Part shown: one piece after another, positions 21,201-30,238 of the stretch
How positions within the stretch are numbered: position 1 is the stretch's first letter
How the letters are laid out: every line of letters begins with the position of its first letter
NCBI GenBank assembly: GCA_008330645.1
Contig: VLTN01000040.1
Span: 248,001-312,000 of the forward strand
Length of the DNA stretch: 64,000 nucleotides
Source: Cafeteria roenbergensis
Taxonomy: Eukaryota; Sar; Bigyra; Bicosoecida; Cafeteriaceae
Direction: 5' to 3'
Made by a program: the position numbers and the translations under genes
The notes under the pieces: model-generated
Database searches by the model: none
What the model saw: only the letters and a program-made list of their open reading frames with translations
Told to the model about the DNA's origin: nothing

Positions 21201-23640
21201 CTCCGGGCGTGTGTGGGCCCGGCGGGAGCGTGAGCGCAGTGCTCGCCCCTCCAGCGGCAGGCGGCGCTGGCGGCATCGTCGGCGACGGCATCGGCCGAAT
21301 GATACCGGCCCTAGTGCCGGCTGGGACACCAACAACGGCAGAGCCAGCGGCGGAGGCTGACGACGAGTCCAGTGTCGCGGTGGCCGGACCTGCCGTCGGT
21401 GCCCCATTCACAGGCATGATATGGGCAGAGCCGCCAACTGGCCCGTGCTCACGCAGTGCAGACGTCGGCGACGCGTCGCTCGGAACTGACATCCGTCCAG
21501 CGTCCGAGCCTGCAGAGCCAAGCGATCCTGCCAGCCGCGACCGTTTGGCCGGAGTCCCGACCCGGCTCGCAGACGAGTGGGCCGCGATGGAGGCGGAGCG
21601 AGGCTTCTGGCCCGGAGACGGGGCGGCAGCGGCAGCGGCAGCGGCAGCAGTGAGCTGGCGCGCAGGGTCCGCGCCGACGCCATCGCCGGCCGGCCCTCGA
21701 GCAGCGGTCCCGGATTCCGACGAGGGCGTGCCCAGAGACCCGTGGGTCCGTGCCCGCTTCCGTCGGGACTCGGGGCGCGAGCGACCCTGAGGGAATGGCG
21801 AAACCGCCGCACCACTAGCAGGCGAAACTGCTGCGCCGTTGGCAGCGACGTCACCGTCGCCATCGCCTCCCCCGCCGTTCCCGACCCTCGCCGGGGCAGC
21901 ATCAGACGTCGCCGCCGCGCTCCGGGAAGCAGGGCGCGTCGACGCGGCGGCAGCGCCCCGACGCCGCCGCCCACGCGACCCGCTGCCGCTGCCCGCTCCC
22001 TTCTCGCCGCCGTCGCCGCTGCACGACCCTTCCGTCGATCCTTCCGGATTCGCGTCGCACTTTTTCGTTTCCACATCGAATATATGCAACGACGCAAAGA
22101 ACAGGTCCCGGCTGCGGGACGGGTTGGCGGCGGCCCACGCCCTGACAATCTCCTCCGTGCCGTTGCCGTGGTGGGCGTCGAAGTCTACGACGGCAACTCG
22201 GCGAACTGGCTGCAGCGGCGGGGGCCGGGCTGCGGGAAGCTCTGCCGCCTGGCCCGCCGTCGCGCCCCGCGGCGCCTGCGCCTGTGACGCCGCGTCGGTC
22301 GCGCCCTCATCCCCGGCAGCGCTGCCCGAACGCGGCACGGCCCGACCTGCCGCCTCTGCCGCCGCTGCCGCTGCGGTTGTTGCTGCTGCTGCCGCCGCCG
22401 CCGCGTCCGCTGCTGCCAGCGCTGCGCCCCCCGGCACCCACGTGTCAAGGGCGTGGAGAGCGGCCACGGCCGCGGTGTTGAAGACGCAGAAGCCGCATGA
22501 GGCAGAGCAGGCCGCTCCTTCCAGAAGTCCGTTGATGCCGGCGTGGTGGCCCGGCGGCCGCACTACGCAGAGCGCGTGGCGGCACTCGCCCGTGACCACA
22601 GCGTCGACGGCGCGGATGGCCGCGCCTGCGGCTCGCGAGGCCGCCATGAACGTGCCCGGGCTGAAGGAGGTGTCCGAGAGGCCTGCCTTGGTCTCCGTGG
22701 CCGACGCCCCGCCGACTGTGCGCTGCAGCACCGGCGTGAACGGGATGGGTGCCACGGCGTTGGCCACGGCGGCGGAGAGCGACTGGACCAGCTCCACGTA
22801 CTGGAGGGAGTGCGCGCGCGTGAGCTGGTGCACCGATGCCCGCGGGAAGCCCGAGTCCACGATATCGAGCAGAGCTGGGGCGACGTCGCCGGCCTCGCGG
22901 ACTCGCTTGAGGATGGCGGTGATGCGCTGGGGGGCCTCTTGGTGGCCCTCCCTGGTGGAATGGAGGAGGCAGTCGGTGTGGGTGAAGAGCCTGCAGCGCA
23001 GGCGCGGGCACTTGCCCACCAGCGCGGCCCGCACCAGCGACGCGGCCTTGTCGCTCACGGCGCCGTCGAGGCTGCCCGCGACGTCGAAGGGCGTCTCCAT
23101 GGCGTGGTTGCGGTGCAAAGGGTCAGCCCCGAGGGCGAGAAGGGCCTTGCAGGTGTGCAGGCGGCCCACGCGCGCTGCGCGGTGCAGAGGCGTTTCCCCA
23201 GCGTCAGACTCGGCGTCCACGGGGGCGCGCCCCTCCCCGACCAGCAGGCGCACGAGGGCGGCGTCCGCACATACGGCCGCCCAGTGCAGTGCCGTGAAGC
23301 CGTGCCCGTCCTGCGCCGCCACGCTGGCGTGCTTGGCAAGCAAAAACCGCGCACAGGCCAGGCGCGCGGGGGCCTCGGGCAGCGTGCACGCCAGCATGAG
23401 AGGCGTGAAATGGTTTTCGTCGTGCATGTCGATGCACGTGGCGGCCTGTGCCGGGCCCTGGTCGCTGCAAAGGCTGTTCCAGGCGGCCTGGAGGCGAGCG
23501 TGAATTGGTTGACCTGCTCCGTTTCCGGCCGCGCCGCTCGAGGCGTCCCGCGGGGGCGACTGCGACAGCGCCTCGTGCAGCGTCGATGAGCCGCGGCGCC
23601 GATGCAGCCGGGCGGCCAGCAGCGGCGTTCTCAGCCTCAT
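18289..23640 (-). CDS. Class II histone deacetylase with N-terminal ankyrin repeats
   Basis: Zn-dependent lysine deacetylase. Single exon, 1783 residues, start at the first ATG before the ankyrin block. Ankyrin repeats at about 40-170 include NHFTPLMLACT, GHGFTALHWAAV and AGETPLHRAARVGRL. The deacetylase domain begins near residue 290. Catalytic elements are present: RPPGHHA (about 361), FDAHHGNGT (about 485), SAGFDAG (about 1470) and LEGGYG (about 1524), so His-His, the Zn-binding Asp/His/Asp and the Tyr are in place. Between SLHIFD and FYPGSG, adjacent in ordinary class II enzymes, lies an insert of about 820 disordered residues with Ser and Thr-Gly runs. The C-terminus has basic RRRSPRRK-type patches suited to nuclear import. 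An ankyrin-HDAC arrangement is also known in apicomplexan HDA1. It shares a divergent promoter with FAM50. Confidence 0.9.
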   Translation of the reverse strand: MRLRTPLLAARLHRRRGSSTLHEALSQSPPRDASSGAAGNGAGQPIHARLQAAWNSLCSDQGPAQAATCIDMHDENHFTPLMLACTLPEAPARLACARFLLAKHASVAAQDGHGFTALHWAAVCADAALVRLLVGEGRAPVDAESDAGETPLHRAARVGRLHTCKALLALGADPLHRNHAMETPFDVAGSLDGAVSDKAASLVRAALVGKCPRLRCRLFTHTDCLLHSTREGHQEAPQRITAILKRVREAGDVAPALLDIVDSGFPRASVHQLTRAHSLQYVELVQSLSAAVANAVAPIPFTPVLQRTVGGASATETKAGLSDTSFSPGTFMAASRAAGAAIRAVDAVVTGECRHALCVVRPPGHHAGINGLLEGAACSASCGFCVFNTAAVAALHALDTWVPGGAALAAADAAAAAAAATTAAAAAAEAAGRAVPRSGSAAGDEGATDAASQAQAPRGATAGQAAELPAARPPPLQPVRRVAVVDFDAHHGNGTEEIVRAWAAANPSRSRDLFFASLHIFDVETKKCDANPEGSTEGSCSGDGGEKGAGSGSGSRGRRRRGAAAASTRPASRSAAATSDAAPARVGNGGGGDGDGDVAANGAAVSPASGAAVSPFPQGRSRPESRRKRARTHGSLGTPSSESGTAARGPAGDGVGADPARQLTAAAAAAAAAPSPGQKPRSASIAAHSSASRVGTPAKRSRLAGSLGSAGSDAGRMSVPSDASPTSALREHGPVGGSAHIMPVNGAPTAGPATATLDSSSASAAGSAVVGVPAGTRAGIIRPMPSPTMPPAPPAAGGASTALTLPPGPHTPGAAGGPSAAGPGAPIAGRSGTVPATLVTPDRLSRSNVRFATPGFANADPILDWASSGAATAPQRRRPAGSAAGFSLRGTGAPGPSAAAAPPAAAVPHSAAAPGASTSGQTAPSSSSSSSSSSSALVLSAASSPTVPTRLSMQPAASPLASAFQHGHAIRLPAPGTALLAEPKLPGAVEGASIVGLVSVVTPDRPVAEAGSSGVASAQAGSSAELSSGAQGAVGVKAEAPLGVGRSSGASLSEALPCRPRLARAASDLSGDPATDLAPSGAWQAAAPPPTRAGGARAGDVGLALGRPSMQRAVSSGGGPALRGSRGEVGVAFGLRSGGGSGGSGPPSPWAEAARAQACRSAAAAGGDPAPAGSAGHLNARGALASGAAGPGDALADQLTAGPPRAARRLALPVTQAPSSVGMPASATAASASGGAGRGWDAVSVAGSVGALSSQATFKADRAVAWLGDSMPLLATSQSGGEETEGPSGTGNTSTGTGTGTGTGTGTGSGRWLPLTSRGSAARVQSSLLFRGAASTRQGGLRLTGGTVRCLEQGMRVGPDTEVSYAFYPGSGAAPCLHANVLNVPIPPFWREAGSGRAAALQASRARKQYDQAMRAAQRERPGSLLLEGAPVQPGGTPLQPPRSGRHAFLAGMREKVLPALRAFGPDLIIISAGFDAGKADVGNTRNDGSADAGSDLLPEDYMEMTRMVLSVAQQCCPGRVVSLLEGGYGRWALREAPRASSAPLPHAPARRSSRRAAAVAAVTRAARMLAGSEPTDSEAAMEEAVGVAGEDVPTADGSAGGSTGRQSRRRSPRRKAGADDATASAAPSTPVRGRSGRQAQAAAAAAAAAADAGVSGGFVAGGGPTSTAESPAAERPRSAAAAPDPTAVKLRLASPSRAQRGAEAAEAGDENGSVGEESESEDSDAGPEPPALAAAGAGAEPALESTAPERRYVIERDVLAACCTAHLRAMVDGPGPVHRGPL

Positions 23641-24110
23641 GGACCTGCGGCGCGCAGCACCACGAGCGCAACTCTGAATGTGGGCACCCTCCGCGCAGCC
23701 CGCCGCAGACGAAGCAAACCGGCCAAACGTCGGCACCCGCGAATGCGAGCAGGAAGCTCCGCGCCCCGTGAGAACCCTCCCAGCCCCCGTGCGCGGGACT
23801 GTCGTCGCGGCGGCTGGGCCGCGCGCGCGGTGCGGCGCAAGGCATGCCCTCACTGGAACGCCAGGAACCCGTCCAGCTGTTCCGGAATCCCAATCGTGAG
23901 CCCGGGGCTCGCCATCGCAGCAGGCTGGTGTTTCGTGCTCCCTGGGCCGGCGCGTCCCGGTGCCGGGGCCTCGGCAAGCACTGCCTCGCCGCGGCAACTG
24001 GCTGTGGCCGAAAATCGATAGCCTGCAGAGCCGGGCGCGGGGAGCCGCTCTTGCAACCGGCGCCACGCCCGCCGCGGCTGCCACCCCCGCGAGGCCGCGG
24101 GCAGGGGGCG
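23641..24110. promoter_or_regulatory. Divergent promoter HDAC / FAM50
   Basis: 470 bp between start codons of two divergent nuclear regulators. Composition is less extreme than in the flanking coding DNA. No core element recognised. Confidence 0.4.
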
Positions 24111-25334
24111 ATGTCGTCGTCCTTCAGGTACGCCGACCCAGGCGTGGTTGCGCAGGACGGCTCCAAGTCGGGCGCGAAGGCTGCTCATTTCGCCAAGCAA
24201 AGGCAAGAGCGAGCCGCTCAGTACGAGGCCAAGCGCGCCGAGCTGCAGCGGCGCACCACGGACGCGGCCATGGCAATGCTCGGCCCTGAGCTCGAGACGG
24301 AGGTGGTGGAAGCGGAAACGGCCGCGCCTGCCGGCACGCGGTACGGCGTCGAAACCAAGGAACACCGGGAGGCCGCGCGCCAAGCAGCAATTGAGGCAAA
24401 GGCCCGGAGCTCCATGGGCCTTGCGCCCGTCGAGGCGGGAAAGCCCGGCGGCGCAGCTCCAGAGGGCTCGCCGGTTGCCGCGGGAGGCGCCGCTGCTGCC
24501 AGCAGCGGAACTGCCGCGCCGGAGCCGTCGCAGCCGAAGCGCCGGCCCGCCAAGCGAGCGCGCGTAGCAGTGTCCTTCACGGAGGAGGACGACGACGAGG
24601 GTGACGATGACGAGGGCGGGGATGCTGGGAGCGCAAGGGGGTTCGGATCCCGACTGGCGACCCGCGGGGCTGGTGCCCCCGCCTCCGCCCCCGCCTCCGC
24701 CTCCGCACCCGCTACTGCCGGCGCCGCTGCCGGCGCCGCTGCAGGTGCTGCCACAGCGAGCAAGCGCCCTCGCTTCGAGAAGGACCCCACCGCCAACGCA
24801 TGGTTCCTGGCCACGCCCCACACGGAGGCCGGCCTGGAGGCCGCGCGGCGGCAGCTTGCGGCGGAGTGGGAGGCCCAGCAGGAGGCAATCAAGAAGCAGA
24901 AGATCGAGGTCACCTACTCGTACTGGGACGGGTCGGGCCACCGGCGCCGGATGATGGTGCCCAAGGGGGCAACCATCAGCAAGTTCCTCGACTGGGTCAG
25001 GGAGGACTTGCTCAAGGACTTTCCGGAGATGCGTGGGACATCGTCGGGCGACCTGCTCTTCATCAAGGAGGACCTGATTATTCCCGGAAATTGCTCCTTT
25101 TACGACCTCATTGCCTCCAAAGCGCGAGGCAAGAGCGGGCCGCTCTTCACCTTCGCGGCGCAGGACGAGGTGAGGGTCGTGGACGACGCCCGCGTGGAGA
25201 GAGAGGACTCCCACCCCGGCAAGGTGGTCCAGCGCCACTGGTACGACAAGAACAAGCACGTGTTCCCGGCCTCCAGGTGGGAGCTGTACGACCCCACGGT
25301 CAACTACGCCGAGCGGTACCGGGTCAAGGGGTGA
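24111..25334 (+). CDS. FAM50: FAM50 / XAP5 family nuclear protein
   Basis: XAP5-family protein (XAP5 CIRCADIAN TIMEKEEPER in plants, FAM50A in animals), a nuclear factor tied to splicing and transcription. Single exon, 407 residues. The N-terminus MSSSFRYADPG and FAKQRQERAAQYEAKR is the helical arginine/glutamate region of the family. An acidic linker (EEDDDEGDDDEGGDAG) and Ala-rich spacer follow. The XAP5 domain starts at about 223 (KDPTANAWFL) and includes VTYSYWDGSGHRRRM, LLFIKEDLIIPGNCSFYDLI, KARGKSGPLFTF, and ends KNKHVFPASRWELYDP. The start is the ATG just before the conserved N-terminus; longer open sequence upstream is not conserved. Confidence 0.95.
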   Translation: MSSSFRYADPGVVAQDGSKSGAKAAHFAKQRQERAAQYEAKRAELQRRTTDAAMAMLGPELETEVVEAETAAPAGTRYGVETKEHREAARQAAIEAKARSSMGLAPVEAGKPGGAAPEGSPVAAGGAAAASSGTAAPEPSQPKRRPAKRARVAVSFTEEDDDEGDDDEGGDAGSARGFGSRLATRGAGAPASAPASASAPATAGAAAGAAAGAATASKRPRFEKDPTANAWFLATPHTEAGLEAARRQLAAEWEAQQEAIKKQKIEVTYSYWDGSGHRRRMMVPKGATISKFLDWVREDLLKDFPEMRGTSSGDLLFIKEDLIIPGNCSFYDLIASKARGKSGPLFTFAAQDEVRVVDDARVEREDSHPGKVVQRHWYDKNKHVFPASRWELYDPTVNYAERYRVKG

Positions 25335-26034
25335 TTGCGCGCCCGTCAGGGTGCCTTTGCAGGCAGGCGGGCGCGCCTCAACCGCGCTGCAGCAGCGACT
25401 GGCTGCGCAGGCGCCTGTTCAGCCGTGTTGCGCAGTTGCAGCGAGGGCGAGGGCGAGACAGGGAGAGTGCGGGCGAGTCAGGGAGAGACAGGGAGAGGGC
25501 GAGGGCGAGGGCGAAGGCGAGGGCGAGACAGGGAGAGACAGGGCGAGACAGGGAGAGTGAGAGGGAGACAGCGAGAGCGCCAGAGAGAGCCAGATCGTGC
25601 GCCACCCCAATTTGTTTGTCTTCGATTGTGCTTCGTCTGGGGGCGACTTGTTTTGGATATGGTGGCGGGAGGGCTGGGGCTGCGTCCGACTGACTGCGTA
25701 AAAGACGGGCCATCGCGCTGAGTGCGTGTGGCGGCGGGCGGCACCTGACAAGCGCCACCGGCTTGGCCAAACCACCAACAGCGCTGCTCTGGGGCGCAAG
25801 CCGCCACTCAGTCGGCGGCACCACACGCGCGGTCCCACAAGCGCCGGCCTGTAGCCCGAATTTCACGGGCGCGCGCTGATGCCAGCGCGCGACGACTGAG
25901 GCGGCCGCGCGTCCCGGGGGACACGCCGGCGCTGGATACGCTGTGGCAGGGGAGGCAGGGCGCGCGGCGCCAACGCAGTCTCGAGGCAGTCTAGTCACTG
26001 TCGCGAGCCAATCAGTTCGCAATCGTGGCGGCGG
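25335..26034. other. Convergent intergenic FAM50 / Cys-cluster gene
   Basis: 700 bp between two convergent stops. The first third is a purine-rich imperfect repeat (listed separately). The middle (25600-25690) is unusually AT-rich for the window. No gene recognised. Confidence 0.5.
25440..25570. repeat. GAGGGC / GACAGG purine-rich imperfect repeat
   Basis: Interleaved 6-bp words GAGGGC and GACAGG with GAGAGT variants, almost free of pyrimidine runs on the + strand. It lies at the 3' end of FAM50, where it would be transcribed into a purine-rich tail. Confidence 0.8.
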
Positions 26035-27455
26035 TCAGCCAAACGCCCCGTCGTCCGACCCAAACGACCCCCGTGGCACCCACGCGTCGCCACCGTCACT
26101 GGCAGGGCCCCCAGATCGAGGCGAGGCCCCTGCGGCCGCCCCGCCGCCAGTCAGCCGCCGGCCGTGCCCACTGCCGCCGCTGGACCGCCTGCTGTGACCG
26201 GCGCTAGACCGCCTCCCGTGGCCAGAGGAGGAGGAGGAGGCTGCGAGGGGGTCCCCACCGGCCGGAGCCGCCGCAGGGCCGATGGAGAGCGGGTCTGCGT
26301 CGGGCGTCTCGGCGCTGTCGTTGCGGCCGCTCGCTCCGGCAGAGCCAGCCGACGACGGCGACGGCGATGCCAGCGTCCTGTACCCTGTGCTGCTGCCGCC
26401 GCCGCTGCCTGTGTGGCGCGGGGAGGCGGCGGCCCTGGAGGCAGCAGCCTTCTGCTTGGCCTTGAGCTTGATGCTGGCGCTGGCAGAGCCGTCGTCCATC
26501 CAGCAGCATCCGCAGCACAGCGTCCAGAGGCAGCATGCGGCGAGCGCGGACCGCTTAGGGAGGCGGCCCGCCGTCTTTGGCAGGCGCGACTGGACCTCCG
26601 CGAGCTCCTCTGTGGCCTCGAACAGCGTCTTGAACATGGCGGAGGCATCGGCGCCAGCGTGCACCTCAACAACGCGGTACTCGCGGGTGGCGCGGCGGAC
26701 GCTGATGCAGATAGCGTCGGCCACGGCGCGGCGGTGGCGCGCAACGATGGTTGCCCGTGCCGTGCAGCCTGCGGGGAAAACGGCGCGAGCGCGGGGGCGA
26801 GGCCAGCGGCAAAGCGCCGGACTGGTGGCTGGGAGAGGACTGGCCCGGGGAGGTGGGCAGTGGTGTGGTATTGGCTGCGCGGGCGCGTGCGGCTCGGGCA
26901 AATTGCCCGCCGAATGCGACGCCCCCGACTCGCCAGGCAGCAACAGCGGGGCAGACGGCGGGCGGGTAGTCCCAAGACGCATTTCAGCTCACAGGGTAAG
27001 CACGCGAACGCCCTCTGGCATCGGCTCTCGCCGCTGCCCATTGTCAGGACGTGCTCCTGCACGCTCTCGCACTGCGCAGTGTAGTAGCGCAAGTGGCCGC
27101 GCAGGGTGGCCAGAACCCGGTCGCGCTTGGCATCAACGTTCCTCGAAGTCGTTTGCGACCCCATTGCCCTCCGGGGAGCGCCCACCGATGCCCGGACGTC
27201 CTCGCGACGAGTCTCCAGCAGGCGGAGAAGGCGCTGCGCCACTCGCGAGCACTCGAGCATCGCCTGCTCCACCGTCAAGGTCTCGCGCCGCCGAAAAGCA
27301 GTATTGAACATGGTGCTCGTAGCCTCCCGCCTCCGAAAGCCAATCGCGTCCAGCGCCGCGGAGGACTTGCTGGCACCCGTGGCGCCGTAGCTTGCCTTGC
27401 GGGCGGGGCTGTCTCGCTGAGGGAAGGACACGAGGAGCGAGCGGCTCTCGGCCAT
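26035..27455 (-). CDS. Unrecognised protein with Cys cluster, hypothetical
   Basis: Two exons, 27455-26993 and 26768-26035, 398 residues; the junction forms two Cys codons and phases close. I do not recognise a family. Exon 1 has a basic N-terminus, then a helical region from about 58 (TLTVEQAMLECSRVAQRLL) to about 145. Exon 2 continues with a predicted alpha/beta stretch (ADAICISVRRATREYRVVEV), a helix, and then LAACCLWTLCCGCCWMDDG, a Cys/Trp cluster typical of S-acylated membrane-proximal sites. The C-terminal third is Ser/Gly-rich and disordered. A peripheral membrane protein with a palmitoylated patch is possible, as inference only. Confidence 0.65.
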
Positions 27456-27916
27456 TGCTGCCGGTCGGTGGGTGGTGTCCAAGCGCGGCTCCTACTCCAG
27501 ACGCGCAAGTGCGCGGGCGGGGGGGAGCGCCTCGGCTCGCGGGCGCAAGCGCAGCGACAGGACGGGGCAGTGTGTTGTTGAGCTTGGCTCTGCCGCGGCC
27601 GTCGAACGCGGAGGCTGCCACATCGCCGCCACCCGCGCAACGCTTCGACGTGGTGAAGCAGCCGAGCGCTGGAAGCGTGCGCTGAGGTCCGATCGGCGGC
27701 GGCGAACCGCTTTTGCGGCGATGTGCTCGGCATCTGGGCGCCGGCTCGGAGCAATCGGGGCGACGGTTGGGCCAAGGCGATGACGCACACGCTCACGCAC
27801 ACTCTCAGCGAACAGCGGCCCACGGCAAGCCTCCACCGCAGCTGAGCGCGCTTGCCGGGCAAGCCGCAAGTCCGCCGCCGCGGCCACCTCCGACACGCCC
27901 GCGCCGCGTGGTGCCG
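27456..27916. other. Intergenic, upstream of Cys-cluster gene
   Basis: 461 bp between the start of one minus-strand gene and the stop of WDR82. GGCTCTGCC lies at 27586-27594, 131 bp upstream of the inferred start. No other feature seen. Confidence 0.45.
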
Positions 27917-29347
27917 TCAGGCGCTCGGCTTGGCCGCGGCTGCCGCCGTTCCCGCGCCCGCGGTCGCCGCAGCGCCCCCCTCCCCTGCCGCCTTTCCAGA
28001 CGCACCCACAGACTTGTGGATGGGCGGGGGCGTCCAGAGTGCGGCGGCCTTGGCGCTGAAGGAGAGCACGAGCGCCCTGGTGGGGTGCATGACCACGCCG
28101 ATGATGGGGTCGGCGTGACGAGACTCATCCGAGCCCCCCGCCGCCTCGCCCAGCAGCGCGCGGGGCAGCTTCCCGGCGTCCACGCGGTCAAAGGGCTTGC
28201 CAGCCTCCATGGAGGCGAAGGCCCCCAGGAAGATAGCCTCCGGCCGGCCGCACGCCGTGGGGCGCACCAGGCAGGAGCCGCAGGGCGAGAAGGCGGACGC
28301 GGCCATTGCCGTGCCGTCGGGGCGGCCGAGAACAGTCGGCGTGGCCGCGGCGGGTCCGGCGCCGGCCGTTGCCTCCGCGCCCGCCGCTGCCCCGGCAGCC
28401 GCCCCCGCCGCGCCGGCCGGAATCTCCGTGTGCTCTGGGACGTCGGCGAGGATGGTTAGGTCAAAGGCGTTGAGCAGGTGCACAGCCCCGAGCGACGTGG
28501 TCAGGGCGAGGATCTTGCCGTCAGGGGAGCAGGCCAGGTGGGTCCACCGCTCGTCGTGCTCCTCCACGGACCCACCCCCGCGCGCAGACGACGAAGCGGG
28601 TCCGGCGGAGCCGGAGTCTGCGCCGGCCGCGGCCGCGGAGGCCGCCCCGCGATCTGACCCTGCCGGCACGATGGCCGCCCTCACGCGCTTCCTGAGCAGC
28701 GCAGCGGGGGCCGCCGACGTCTTGAATGGTCCCATCATGAAGCTCGCGACGCTGTAGAGCGCCACGCCGCAGTCCGGCCCGGCCACGACGAACACGGTGC
28801 CGGTTGCGTCGAAGCAGGTCAGGTTCGCCGAGGAGCCCACCCGGGTGGTCGCCACGGCGTTGCACGCGCCCATGTGCCACAGCATCACGTTGCCGGCCTC
28901 GTCCGTGGACGCGAAGATGTCTCTGGTCGGGCACACGCTGACGCAGACGACCCTGGTCTCGCCGTGCGCCGAGTGCATGCGCGTCGCGGTGTTGTCGTGC
29001 AGCCGGTGCTGCACGATGGTCCCGCTGCGCGTGCCGATCGACTTGCCGGCAGCGTAGACAATGCTGGCGCTGTGGTGGGTGAAGGTCATGGCGCGCACGC
29101 CGAAGGCCTCGTTGCGGTGCAGCGCTTGCAAGTAGCCTCCCGCCGGATGAATGGCGTGCAGCTGTCCGTCCGTGGTGGAGACCACCGCGCGCTCGCCGGT
29201 GCCCGACATTGCCGCCCCCGCAAACCACTGGAGCTCCCGCGCCTCGGGCGCACTGTCGGGCGGCGTTCTGGGAACGAACGTTTTCGACGGCGCCCAGCGG
29301 CGCATCGACTCGGGCGTGAGCACGAGGGCCTCGCCGTCAGCTGCCAT
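27917..29347 (-). CDS. WDR82: WDR82/Swd2-like WD40 protein
   Basis: Beta-propeller subunit of the COMPASS/SET1 H3K4 methyltransferase and PNUTS-PP1 complexes. Single exon, 476 residues against about 313 in animals. The N-terminus EALVLTPESMRRWAPSKTF fits the WDR82 start. Then come FGVRAMTFTHHSASIVYAAG, HRLHDNTATRMHSAHGETR, DIFASTDEAGNVMLWHMG, FDATGTVFVVAGPDCGVALY and SFMMGPFKT, which follow the WDR82 order (FTHHP, LHDNKYIRYFKGH, RLWDLR, YDQQGLVFAVA, KGPFDTF). Ala/Gly-rich inserts separate late blades and extend the C-terminus. The start is the ATG directly before the conserved N-terminus. Confidence 0.85.
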   Translation of the reverse strand: MAADGEALVLTPESMRRWAPSKTFVPRTPPDSAPEARELQWFAGAAMSGTGERAVVSTTDGQLHAIHPAGGYLQALHRNEAFGVRAMTFTHHSASIVYAAGKSIGTRSGTIVQHRLHDNTATRMHSAHGETRVVCVSVCPTRDIFASTDEAGNVMLWHMGACNAVATTRVGSSANLTCFDATGTVFVVAGPDCGVALYSVASFMMGPFKTSAAPAALLRKRVRAAIVPAGSDRGAASAAAAGADSGSAGPASSSARGGGSVEEHDERWTHLACSPDGKILALTTSLGAVHLLNAFDLTILADVPEHTEIPAGAAGAAAGAAAGAEATAGAGPAAATPTVLGRPDGTAMAASAFSPCGSCLVRPTACGRPEAIFLGAFASMEAGKPFDRVDAGKLPRALLGEAAGGSDESRHADPIIGVVMHPTRALVLSFSAKAAALWTPPPIHKSVGASGKAAGEGGAAATAGAGTAAAAAKPSA

Positions 29348-30238
29348 CACCCAAGGCGCGCAGCGGAGGCGCGACTGCTCCCCACACGCAGACAGCCAGG
29401 GAAGCCAGCCGCGAGCTCGCCGGGTTGTGCTGTCCCGCCGACCGAGGGAGCTTTGCCCGTGAGCCGGGTTGGGCTCTGCCCTGAGCTGCTCGCCTGGCAG
29501 GCCGTTCCGCGCGCCACCCGGACCACCGCTTTCGCTCGCGGCCTCCACTGCGGAAGCCAGCTTCGGCCCTCTCGCGCGCGGGGGCGGGAGGGTGCGGCGC
29601 CGCCGTCGTGGCGCCGGGGCCGCATCCGTTTCGTCGCAAACCGTGTCAAAGCGGGGAGGCGCAATTGCCTCCAGCCGGCGGCAGCCTCGGTAGCAGGGCA
29701 GGCTCCGGCCACGACGAGGAGCAACAGAGCGCACTCACCGTTGGCTGGCGCCCGCGCCAGGCCTGCCGGACAAGCTGTGTGTGAATTGCTCGCAGGGGCA
29801 GCATCAGCATGCTTTTCGCGTTGCTGAAGCGCTGCTCAACCTCGCCTGCGCATTCAGGCAGTGCCATAAGAAGCCCCCGCACCCCGAAGGTTGAAGTCGG
29901 CCAGAGGAGTGGGGCACGGCTGGCGCAGTCAACTGCCCTGCTCGCCGATTCCCTACTCGGCCTCTGCTGTGCAAACGCCGAGCGTCGCGCGGTGGGAGGG
30001 GCGATGTGTGCGAGCAGGGCGCGCCACTTCTGGCGTGGACACGCAGCGCTGCCACATGCTCTCGGTGGCGGCTTGCCAATCCGGCAACTCAGCGGCGGCG
30101 AGATGTGGCAGGCTGGCGGACAGCCAATCGTCGCGGTGGCACCCGCAGCCTCGACCCCAAGCCTGTAAGGATGCATGCCTCGATTCGTGCTTGACGAGGC
30201 GGGTGCAGCAAGAGCCTTGTCTGGCTCAGAAGGTGCGC
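29348..30238. other. Intergenic, WDR82 promoter side
   Basis: About 890 bp between the WDR82 start and the stop of the ankyrin gene, both minus. GGCTCTGCC is at 29472-29480, 125 bp upstream of the WDR82 start. Short open frames exist on both strands, without domains or splice logic. Confidence 0.5.
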
